A stretch of DNA of 53,787 bases from contig NW_003110974.1 of the NCBI RefSeq assembly GCF_000003605.2, positions 300,513 through 354,299 on the forward strand, written 5' to 3'. Origin of the DNA: Saccoglossus kowalevskii. Taxonomy: Eukaryota > Hemichordata > Enteropneusta > Harrimaniidae. A program made the translations under genes and the position numbers. Below the pieces are notes generated by a model, which saw only the letters and a list, made by a program, of their open reading frames with translations, was not told the DNA's origin and made no database searches. Below are positions 10,501-21,239 of the stretch, piece by piece. Each line of letters begins with the position of its first letter. Within the stretch, counting starts at the first letter, position 1.

Positions 10501-13500
10501 CATTCTTTCTTTCCAAGGATACATCATGGGAATGTCGACATCCAAAAAGTTTAGACATTAACAGAATCAGCGAACTTCTTTGTGTAGAGTCTGGTAAAAC
10601 CCAGATGGCAGCCATGTTTGTTTTTTATTATTAGAGGACGCTTACGCGCGTAATCATTCCATTTGGGATTCTCATTTCATTGATAGAATAAGAATACCCC
10701 GTAAAACACCGCACAATTACGACACGCTGTAACTTATGGCGTTACGGTGACAGATGTATAATAATGTAGCATAGTCTTCACGAACAGATAACATGCTCTT
10801 ATATATACGCTCAGTATTTTTATTATTAATAAACTACTAGTGATTTGTGTCCGTCATTGTGGTGTTAACAAAACGTTTCTAACTCTGACGTTTTTAATCC
10901 TATAAAAAAATGCTTCTGTTCGTACAGCGGGCGGATAACGATTGCGAATAAACAACACCGACGTTGCCCGCTTCTGGAATGCATAGCAGTACAACATTTC
11001 TGTCATATTTTGTTTTTGTTTTTGACATCTCGAACTTTTATCGAATATCATGCATATGGTTTGCAAATTTGATTCCAAATAAATGCCATTATTTTTCCCA
11101 AATGTAATTGTATTTTCATGTATATTGAGGTTTTAAAGTTCATGTAGTTCTGTATTGAAATTTAGTCTCACTGCCCGGTTTTGAAGCACGACATCTTCGT
11201 GTAATAAACTCAGAACGGAAGTTTGTATTACAAGTCATCACGGTCGTCCATACTTTAACTTCTTAGTCACATTTGTACTACGACGGAACGATACATCGCA
11301 GATAGACACAGAAAAGATGATCGTAAACCTGGGGTGCATCGGATACGGTCTTGAACCTGTCTCGAAGCTGATTTACACATCTTGTTGTTAATGTGGAAGG
11401 GGTGATCACTTGAAGGAATGTGTCTATTGTACTGGTAAAATCTTCCTAACCATATAAATAAGGTTGGAGTTATTTGCAATACGCCCATTTCTGATACTAG
11501 TAACATGCACGTGACTGGAAAGTTTGTTCTGCAATCGACGACGCGAAATTCAACGGCCGCTTTAGAATTTTAGGTCTACAGTACAACTTTAAAATAAAAT
11601 TTCAGGAATATCCGAAATTTGCTGTAAACGTGAAGACTGATCCTCAACGGTTTTATTTGTACACTTCGACGTCCATCATTTGACAAGGTAAAACCATGGA
11701 TTAAATGTAAATATGGCCGAACTGAATGCACCCCAGGTGAAGCGTTTTTACCTATCTAATCGGATACAATCAATGGCGCGTGGTGAATGAGTGTCAATAT
11801 ATTTACACACATGTTCGATCTGGAATCCTTCAGATCCTCTTCAGCTACTCTTAAGAACAGCTGAAGAATACCTTAATTCGACTTAATTCCAGAAGATTAA
11901 TTAATTACAATATATATCTGCAAGCACACCATGGGGTTACAATCGATGTAGTATGTTTTTTAATAGCCAACATATTGATTAATATGGAGTATTTGAATCA
12001 TTTTCAACTATTTTGTTTTGTAAAAGAATACCTGTAAATGGTTGCTAAGAATACACCCATCATGGTTGCTAGGAATACATCACTTTAAAAATGCTGATAT
12101 TAATTTGGCGTGTAATTTATACCATTTCTCTTTCATTGTCATGAAAATTAATAAAGAATCACAGTCATTGAATTTCCCATTCCCTATCTTGATTTGTTTA
12201 ACGCAATAATTAGATACATGCCCGGTAATTATGTGTAAGTACATTACGAGGCTCTGTGTTTCCCATGCTTACCAAGTTGGTTAAATTATATATATATTAT
12301 GCGTCTTTAACCCTAGTTGTACCAGACCTACTTTTAATGATTTGATATGATTAGGGCTAAAATAAACCCGTGAATTTCTCCATAATAGATTGATCCAATG
12401 ATGACCTGCATGAAACCCTAATTACTCGAACAGAATCGATGTACTACAGTGTCACATAAATCCATAATTGTCCACTGTGGCCGAACTACTTTCGTTGAAG
12501 CATTGTTCAGGAAACCCTGACATTAACACATTACCGGAGTGTATTGCAGTAACTGTAGATCAGTAATGGAACGTTATGTGTGAATATTTTCAAGAGAACG
12601 AATTAGTTATTCATGCATTGATCTTCCACTGCACTGGGAGCAATAAGTGTAATAGTTTCGTCCAACCTCCACCTGCCATATTTCAAAATTATGTTTAACA
12701 TAAACAGTTAAACATCATTGAAATGACCATTGAAATGACCACTGAATAACCGAGCGCAATCCCCTACCTCATGACACCCGCCATTTATTTATATCATAAT
12801 TCATACTTTGGGGAATGCTCCTCCATAATATAACTATCAAGTGATGGCGATGATGGCCGATTATAACCATGCCATATTTACCATATGCTTTGGTGTTCTT
12901 ATTTATCCCGATTAGGTAGTTACAAACCACCCAATGACATGTACCTTTTTATTGGTCCAGCCCTTACTGAAACTGAAAAACAATATTCTCATTATGATGT
13001 TATCGTTGTAAGTACATTTTATTATTGTTACAATGGTGATTACAGAGTGTATCATTAGGGGCCCGAAATGGGGGAAAGTGTTTGAATATAATAGAAAGAT
13101 GTCTCACATAATCAATATAAGGACACGTACTTCAAACTTTAGTACACGTCCGTGCATGGTTTTACGGGGCTACTACATTTTATTACCTCATTTTCAGACG
13201 AATAATATATTGTGTGCTGGTAATTTTACAAGACGTGCAGCTCATATTATATAATGTCTAGTAAGTGAATATAAATTTAAAAATACCCTATACTTTTAAA
13301 AACAAACCATTTAAACCTATAGTGCACACATGTATCTTATCTACACATAATATACCACCATAACCCCATAAAGTTAAGTACGAATTGTCTAATACTGTGA
13401 ATACAGCAAACTAGGTTAACTGCGTTATAAAACCAATTGTTTTATAACAATATGACCTACATAACGTATTGGTGCCAGATGCATTGTTATTCACAGTGGT

Positions 13501-14365
13501 AAATGCACTGATTTATAAGATATATGTGTAATCAAACGTATTTCTAAGCAATTGTGTCATACAGACCAGTGAAGGCTAATAATGCACGATGTGCGAATGT
13601 GAAAAGACTCTATCGAAACCGCCTGGTTCGAACCCTAACTAGTTTTTTCACAGAATCAATCATTAGCATTAGATGAGTTTGTAATCGTCTTGCAGTTGGC
13701 GAGTGATATTTATCCTGACAGAATTAAAGATGTGTGCTGAATATTTAAATACACGATTTTCAATTTGTTGTCGTCAGCTATTTTAGGTGTCGCAGAAATT
13801 TAATATTAGAATATATAGCAGTCGCAACGCCAAATGTTGCGTCATGCAATCATATATACGAGTATCAATCGAATGTTTCGTACAATCAACGGAAGTAGTA
13901 CAGTGTCATATTTGCATTGCATGTATGGAGAGTGATACCAACTATATTGTAAAAACAAAGATCAACCTTGACCTTCCAACTGTAACCCTAATTTTGACAG
14001 CAGTTTAAATCGTTTTCCGAAATACAACGGCGACCGAACCAACATATTCTGGTTTGTAATGAGTATATATTACAGTGGATATTGAGTCAGTAAATCACAG
14101 TTCACAGATGTACCCAATTCTGCAGACGATTTACCAACATACATATAAGTAGATAATACATAAGATATAGTTTCATTAAAACTACACTGTACAAAATTAC
14201 CTCATCATATAGATAAGTTACCAAACATACATAAAGTCCATATCACAGATGTGTATTTTTGTTAAAGGTGTGTATTTTTGTTAATATGTATTCTTGTAAA
14301 GTGGTGCAGAGTGTAAATTTTCATCAGATGTGTAGTTGTTCACACTACTACCCCACAGTGCAGAG
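10501..14365. other. Intergenic, no recognised gene
   Basis: AT-rich sequence with only short ORFs. A small hairpin with 9-bp arms (TCTTCAGCT / AGCTGAAGA) lies at 11838-11867. An ATG at 11713 opens MAELNAPQ before a CAG|GTGAAG donor-like site, but nothing supports it as an exon. A GGTTCGAACC sequence at 13625 resembles a tRNA B box without a foldable tRNA around it. Confidence 0.5.
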
Positions 14366-16374
14366 AACCATCATCATTGCTGTATGTGTGATGACCATCA
14401 TCTTTGCAGCATGTATGTTGATCGTAACCAGTGCTGCATGTGTGTTGACCATCATCATTGCTGCATGTGTGTTGACCATCATCTTTGCAGCATGTATGTT
14501 GACCGTAACCAGTGCTGCATGTGTGTTGACCATCATCATTGCTGCATGTGTGTTGACCATCATCATTGCTGTATGTGTAATGACCATCATCTTTGCAGCA
14601 TGTATGTTGACCATCATCATTGCTGCATGTGTGTTGACCATCATCACTGCTGCATATGTGTTGACCATCATCATTGCTGAATATGTGTTGACCATCATCA
14701 TTGCTGCATATGTGTTGACCATCATCATTGCTGCATGTGTGTTGACCATCATCATTGCTGCATGTGTGTTGACTATAATCATTGTTGCATGTGTGTTGAC
14801 AATCATCATTGCTGCATGTGTGTTGACCATCATCATTGCTGAATGTATGTTGACCATCATCATTGCTGCATGTGTGTTGACCATCATCATTGCTGCATAT
14901 ATGTTGACAATCATCATTGCTGCATGTGTGTTGACAATCATCATTGCTGCATGTATGTTGACCATCGTCATTGCTGCATGTATGTTGACCATCATCATTG
15001 CTGCATGTTTGTTGACCATCATCATTGCTGCATGTGTGTTGACCATCATCATTGCTGCATGTTTGTTGACCATCATCATTGCTGCATGTGTGTTTACCAT
15101 CATCATTGCTGCATGTATGTTGACCATCGTCATTGCTGCATGTATGTTGACCATCATAATTGCTGCATGTGTTGACAATCATTATTGCTGCATGTGTGTT
15201 GACCATCATCATTGCAGTATGTGTGTTGACCATCATCATTGCTGCATGTGTGTTGACCATCATCATTGCTGCATGTGTGTTGACCATCATCATTGCTGCA
15301 TGTGTGTTGACCATCATCATTGCTGTATGTGTAATGACCATCATCTTTGCAGCATGTACGTTGACCATAACCAGTGCTGCATGTGTTTTGACCATCATCA
15401 GTGCTGCATGTGTGTTGACCATCATCAGTGCTGCATGTGTGTTGACCATCATCAGTGCTGCATGTGTGTTGACCATTATCATTGCTGCATTCGTGTTGAC
15501 CATCATCACTGCTGCATGTGTGTTGACCATCATCAGTGCTGCATGTGTGTTGACCATCATCAGTGCTGCATGTGTGTTGACCATCATCAGTGCTGAATAT
15601 GTGTTGACCATTATCATTGCTGCATGTGTGTTGACCATCATCATTGCTGCATGTGTGTTGACCATCATCATTGCTGCATGTGTGTTGACCATCATCATTG
15701 CTGCATGTGTGTTGACCATCATCAGTACTGCATGTATGTTGACCATCATCACTACTGCATATATGTTGACCATCATCATTGCTGCATGTGTGTTGACCAT
15801 CATCATTGCTTCATGTGTGTTGACCATCATCATTGCTGCATGTATGTTGACCATCATCATTACTGCATGTATGTTGACCATCATCACTACTGCACATGTG
15901 TTGACTATCATCACTACTGCATGTGTGTTGACATCATCATTGCTGGATGTATGTTGACCATCATCATTGCTGCATGTGTGTTGACATCATCATTGCTGCA
16001 TGTATGTTGACCATCATCATTGCTGCATGTGTGTTGACCATCATCAGTACTGCATGTGTGTTGACCATCATCAGTACTGCATGTATGTTGACCATCATCA
16101 GTGCTGCATGTGTGTTGACCATCATCATTGCTGTATGTGCGTTGACATCATCATTGCTGAATGTGTGTTGACCATCATCATTGCTGCATGTGTGTTGACC
16201 ATCATCATTGCTGCATGTGTGTTGACCATCATCATTGCTGCATGTGTGTTGACATCATCATTGCTGAATGTGTGTTGACCATCATCATTGCTGCATGTGT
16301 GTTGACCATCATCATTGCTGCATGTGTGTTGACCATCATCATTGCTGCATGTGTGTTGACCATCATCATTGCCG
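14366..16374. repeat. 27-bp minisatellite array, about 74 units up to the gap
   Basis: The unit is TGCTGCATGTGTGTTGACCA + TCATCAT (27 bases), repeated nearly perfectly from 14366 to the assembly gap. Variants include ATGTATG, CAGTGCTG and TTTGCAG forms, and several 26-base units that lost one C (for example near 15930, 15985, 16145 and 16252), which shift the reading frame. The unit has no stop in several frames, so it reads as CMCVDHHHC, VLTIIIAAC or, on the other strand, MMMVNTHAA and SNDDGQHTC. No flanking exon, start context or non-repeat protein accompanies it. I treat the long ORFs here as by-products of the repeat. Confidence 0.95.
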
Positions 16375-16424
16375 NNNNNNNNNNNNNNNNNNNNNNNNNN
16401 NNNNNNNNNNNNNNNNNNNNNNNN
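16375..16424. other. Assembly gap of 50 N
   Basis: 50 consecutive N inside the minisatellite. A fixed round number suggests a placeholder, so the true array length is unknown. Confidence 0.98.
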
Positions 16425-16730
16425 TTCACTGCTGTAAGTCTAGAGTATCATCATTGCTCTATGTATGTAGACCATCGTCATTGCTGTATGTGAGTTGTCC
16501 ATCTTTATTTCAGATTACTTGAAACCATCCCTGTTGCTGTGAGTAGGCAATCGTAATTGCAGTGTGTGGACAGCTTCATTGTTTGTTTGTAGACTATCAT
16601 CAGTGCTGTATTCGGGTCGTCCATCTTCATTGCAGTATGTGGTAGAGCGATCATCATTGCCGTTTGTGTGTAGACCAGTATCATTGCTGTATGTATGTAG
16701 ACCATCATCATTGCTCTAACCGTGAAGACC
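16425..16730. repeat. Degenerate minisatellite units after the gap
   Basis: Decayed relatives of the 27-bp unit (TCATCATTGCTCTATGTATG, ATCGTCATTGCTGTATGTGA) continue at irregular spacing to about 16725, with scattered further relics to about 16800. These look like the older edge of the array. Confidence 0.75.
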
Positions 16731-16800
16731 ATAGTGTTGTATTTGAGTAGCATTATGTTATGTTATGTACACCAATATTATTGCTGTATGTGCGTAGTCC

Positions 16801-19170
16801 AACTTCAGTGTATTGTTGTGTATATGGATTATCTATAACACACGCATTTCTACCGATATCTCGATTTCAGTTTTGATCTATTAATATAGACTTGGAATAG
16901 CAAAAGCTTGGGGTTTGTTTTAAGTAAAATATCACACTTTAAAAACTATATACATATTTCATTTCTGGGATATTTAGGTTCACGAATTCTCACACAAACG
17001 TGAAACATATACAACCTAATACGTCGTATTATATATTCGCATATACTTATGAATTCTGTAAATCACTACATTTGTTATGCAAATTGATATCGCCTATAAA
17101 CATTACAGTGCAACAAGTGCAACGCAAATAATGAGAGCGCCATCAGTGAAGTATAACAGAAAACAAGTCGTGTGGTTTTCACTCTCAAAAAAAATATGAG
17201 CTCCATTTGCATATTAGATTGAATGGAATTTTCATTAGCAGCCACAAAATAATCCGTTGTTTATTATTTAGTGTTCTAATTTTCAAAATAGTTCCTTGAA
17301 TACTTCCATCAATATTGACATAATACTTAATTAATTTATTTTGAATTAAATGTATCCAGCTCACAAGAATCAAGCACATGGGTGACAGAAAATAAAACCT
17401 AGGAGAAAATAGTAAAAATTATAATGTTCAGAGCAGATTAATTTACCAAGATTAGAATTGAGTAGTTCACTAATACAAAGTTGAATGATAACGGCAAAGA
17501 CGTGCTCGAAAAAAAAAACGATTGATAGCATGTTGAACAATTTTGATCATATGACTTATTTTTATTATAGAACTAAAAATGAAAACAGTTTATGATTTAG
17601 CTATTAAGCCTTCCTGTTGTCCTAAATGTAAACAAAATGCATGAAAGCATGTCTGAGAAATGTCTGAGAAACAGTTGGCGAGTCAGCGTATTGACATAGT
17701 ATTTCGACAGACACAAATAACCACCAGTTGGCCAAATGTCAAAGAAACTAAAAACAAAATGCCTGTCCGAGAAATAACATCGGTCAGATGGTACAAAAAG
17801 CACTTCAGACTAGAGGTAAAAATAATAAGTAAAGAATGCACAGCAATTCGACCAAAAAACTAGAGAGGACTAGGTTGCATTGTTGTATAATCCACTCATA
17901 ATAAGATTTTCCACGAAAGACACTACTCGTAGTTCGTATGTTTTGTGTGGTTGACATTTTTTCTCGCTCATTATTACAGTAGCCATATTGCTCAGAAATA
18001 AGTTTTGATTGATTTATATAGGAGATATGTTACTATCACATCCATCTTATGTAACAGAAGGTACGCTCAACTATATAGAAAAAAATAAGCACCATTTAAG
18101 CACACCTCAAATTGAGACGTGCGGTACTTTGACTAACTGATTAATGTTAAAAATGCAATCAATTCAAATATTGGTTATATTTACTGTCACATCGAAGCTA
18201 ATAACCGGTTATAAAATGCATAACACGTGGCATGGGTGGGCATATTGAAACACGTTATGTAAAATGTGTAAGTATGCTATATTACAAAATGCGTAAAGTA
18301 AATATTATTGCAAAACGTGCCATGTTTTTTTTTTACAAAATGTGTTCCCCAGTGATTAGAAAATGTCAGGACTGTTGTCGCGACCTAATTACTGCTGCCG
18401 TTGCTATGACAATGTTCGTCTGTACAAGTTATTATGTTAAATCCGAGATACGTTTTTTTTCTGATGCATATAACATTTATTCAATAAGCAACTTTTCAAA
18501 TTACAAGATAAAGATCAAATTATATTTTCGATATATACGAATAAATACATACTATTTAATACTGAGTTTTCATGTAACCAGTTATTTAAAATACTATATG
18601 CTGGGGACCGAAATAGGATTAACGATTCAAATTATCAATTACAACCAGGACAGCCATAAGAGGTCGCAGTGATAAATTAATTTAATTAAAAATAAACGCA
18701 AGCTGCTTCATTGGATGATCCGGTTTATTTATTTTTTTTGTAGATTTGTTACAACGTTTCTTGAACTTTTTGTGAAAAAAAACAAATATACTAATATAAC
18801 ATATGTTCACGAAAAAAAAGGTATGTATTCTAGGTTTGTTTCATGGACGTTTGACAGTCATTACGATTAAATTGATGTTCACCTAATTACCCGAGCTAGT
18901 AGAAATACTATATATGTATATTACATTTACATAATATATGCGTTGTTCAAAATTGAAATAAGTATATTGTAATGCTTTTATGGTGGGAACATTTTGCAGT
19001 GAATTAGTAAGATATTTAAACCATGCTGTTGATCTAATGGTAAACGTGCGATTTGTCTTGCAAACCAAGCGTTCCACTAGGGATGCATTCATTGTAAACG
19101 CGTGGTGCTAATCCAAGAACGTTCATTTCATCCGTTGTACACCAGCTGCCCCACAGTATACTTTATTAGT
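16801..19170. other. Intergenic and GPCR 3' flank
   Basis: No recognised gene on the + strand. An ORF at 18232-18672 is AT-rich, has no family resemblance and overlaps short imperfect repeats of the type TTACAAAATGCGTAA (about 18210-18345). On the minus strand AATAAATAAA near 18723-18732 and AATAAA at 19162-19167 could serve as polyadenylation signals for the GPCR. Confidence 0.45.
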
Positions 19171-20256
19171 TTATACGCTCATTTCTTTTGAGCTCGATGA
19201 TCTTTGCTTATATGTATACCCGGAGTGACCGGCATTAACATTGCTCATCATAGTGGCACCGTTTATAGACGTGGAACGCATGGGGCCCATATATTCATAA
19301 TGCCGATACCGAAACGCTATACAGAACGCCCTTCGGCAGCCTTTGCTCGTGATAGTATATATCAGTGGATTTATAGATGAGTTAATCAGTAAGAACCACC
19401 TAGACAAAGCGGACATACAGATTGTAAAATGCCAATGTGATTCGTCTGAGCCGGACATGTTCCATATTACGAGCATTAAATACTTATAAAATGCTGGGAA
19501 CATACAGATGAAAAACACCACAGAGATAGCCATACACGTAACAAGTACTTGCTTCTCATCTGATTTGACTTTTTTTGACTGTTTACGATCCCTCAACATC
19601 ATAGCAGACTGTCTGAAAGTTTTAATTGTCAGAGCGTACATAGTAGCGACGGTAACCATGGCAACGAGAAACATTAACGCATAAGTAATATACACCGCGT
19701 GTTCTGCATTTTGTAACATCGCATGGTATGATTTTAGTACAGTGCATTGTAGAATTCTCGGCATAGCAAATAGCACGCCCAATAGCCAGGTTGTGCAGAT
19801 GAGAGACATTACACGGCCTTTTGTTTTTAGCATCATGGCCTTCAGTGGGTTGCAAATCCCCAGGTATCTTTCGATGCTGACGATGGTAACAACCCATAGC
19901 GATACGAATAACAGCATCGTATGTACACAGTTGATCGCACAGTTTAGATCCCGAGTGATGACACGACCTACGAGTATGCTCACATAAACCAATAAAACAC
20001 TCAACAGCAGTAGCATGTCAGATGAAGCCAAGTTCACTAAATACGCGTTCGTCAGTGTTTTCATGTAGCGTACGCGAGTGAACACGAAAACAAATGCACC
20101 GTTAAAGAGCAATCCGAAACAACAGATCAGTATACCTCCAACATATAACGGAGTTCCAGTTACACCGCACGTGAAATTGTCGTCGGCCTCAGTGCTGTTT
20201 CCGGCCAATCCTGTTCCACTGATAAAACTGGCATTAATGAAGTTCGTTATGCCCAT
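19171..20256 (-). CDS. Class A (rhodopsin-like) G-protein-coupled receptor, peptide-receptor type
   Basis: 361 residues, complete in one exon. I chose ATG at 20256 (MGITNFINAS) because a splice acceptor, TTTCTATTGCAG, ends at 20265, eight bases upstream; the frame stays open 21 codons further upstream but that is intron. Residues: N-glycosylation sites N8, N20, N27; TM1 about 37-60 with N52-G; TM2 with NLASSD, D80; C106 or C110 before TM3 likely paired with C171; ERY at 129-131 instead of DRY; W157 in TM4; TM5 around 188-210 with Y207 but no proline at the usual place; TM6 CMFP at 251-254 instead of CWxP; TM7 NPLIY at 296-300; then a basic helix 8 and a Ser-rich tail. The ERY, TLTNAYLVNLASSD and CNPLKA pattern recalls TRH-receptor-like and related neuropeptide receptors. 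Ligand is not predictable; it is expected to act at the plasma membrane through G proteins. Confidence 0.88.
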   Translation of the reverse strand: MGITNFINASFISGTGLAGNSTEADDNFTCGVTGTPLYVGGILICCFGLLFNGAFVFVFTRVRYMKTLTNAYLVNLASSDMLLLLSVLLVYVSILVGRVITRDLNCAINCVHTMLLFVSLWVVTIVSIERYLGICNPLKAMMLKTKGRVMSLICTTWLLGVLFAMPRILQCTVLKSYHAMLQNAEHAVYITYALMFLVAMVTVATMYALTIKTFRQSAMMLRDRKQSKKVKSDEKQVLVTCMAISVVFFICMFPAFYKYLMLVIWNMSGSDESHWHFTICMSALSRWFLLINSSINPLIYTITSKGCRRAFCIAFRYRHYEYMGPMRSTSINGATMMSNVNAGHSGYTYKQRSSSSKEMSV

Positions 20257-20264
20257 TGTTGTAA
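20257..20264 (-). other. 5' untranslated part of the GPCR coding exon
   Basis: Eight bases (TTACAACA) between the acceptor AG at 20265-20266 and the ATG. The A at position -3 gives a good start context. This implies at least one upstream non-coding exon. Confidence 0.55.
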
Positions 20265-20939
20265 CTGCAATAGAAATATATAAAAAATCCTTATTAGAAA
20301 AAACAATATGTACAGACACATGCGTGCTTTACGAAACTGTTATTTGATTTTTATATTCAATACAATGTTGTTCATTTTACGACTTTTTTTAGCATAAGAC
20401 GAGCAAACGCAAACACTGCATGTTTCTGCCAACAACCTCACGGCCCTAACTAGATGCTGCATTCCGATTCAGTCACCAAACTTCGTATTCCACGCCGTCA
20501 TGTACGAAAAATGAAATGAATACGAGTCCAGTCCGTGTAGCAGCGGACTCGTTTAGGAAATGAACGATGTGAAGGCGACGTCTTCTTTCAGTATATGAAA
20601 TTCGTTCTGTGACGAAGAAAATGAACTGACGGTAACGCTTTATTTTAACACGTATGGTTCATGGTTAGATTAAAAGCCTCGAAGTGCTATTTAGTATAAC
20701 CGGATGTCACAAATCCGATTATTCACAACTTGCAGCAATTATTTACTCTGCCACTCTTCATTTAATTGCATATTTCGCACGGCAGTATACAAATTTAAGG
20801 CACAATGTTGCATCAATGTTTTTACATCTCTAAATAATCGTGTGGCGAACACAATTATTCATGGGCACTGCGCTAGATGACACCCACATAGATGCAACAT
20901 GTTGACGGATCATCACAAAATAAAAAACGTATTTCTTAC

Positions 20940-21223
20940 CGGCTATGTTGGCTAGAAATATAACAGTAGCTTACTCGTATTTCTGCTGCCTGTGTTGACT
21001 GCAACGTGTTATCGTATCGCCAGATGACAAAGAGCTCCGTACACCATGCGGCTGCCATGAATGTGTTCGAATGAGGCTTGCGATTACCGTACCTCGTTTT
21101 TAAACTGGTCGTATTTGCATATGAATGATGCATGCGTACATTTCCCAGGATGCTCTGCGATGTCGAAGCTTTCGTTTCTACGTGAATATTCGTGGTGTAT
21201 TTTACAGGTTTGCCTATTGACAA
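20940..21223 (-). other. Candidate 5' non-coding exon of the GPCR gene
   Basis: On the minus strand a strong donor, GCCG|GTAAGA, lies at 20940/20939, about 675 bases upstream of the GPCR acceptor and without another obvious donor between. The sequence before it is less AT-rich than its surroundings. A 95-codon ORF spans it but would not be in frame with the receptor after splicing, so if transcribed it would be 5' untranslated (possibly an upstream ORF). The upstream limit is arbitrary. Confidence 0.28.
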
Positions 21224-21239
21224 TTTGTAAATCGTGAAT

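Noticed and set aside
11713-11760. ATGGCCGAACTG with a donor-like CAG|GTGAAG
   Set aside because: Seven-codon candidate with no promoter, no second exon and no similarity; probably chance.
13576-13660. Possible tRNA around GGTTCGAACCC
   Set aside because: No A box at the right distance and neither strand folds into T, D and acceptor stems.
14259-16493. Long ORFs in the minisatellite on both strands (up to 524 codons)
   Set aside because: They are the 27-bp unit read in open frames; frames flip at 26-base units and there is no non-repeat protein, start context or flanking exon.
18232-18672. 146-codon ORF on + strand
   Set aside because: AT-driven composition, overlaps short imperfect repeats, no family resemblance.
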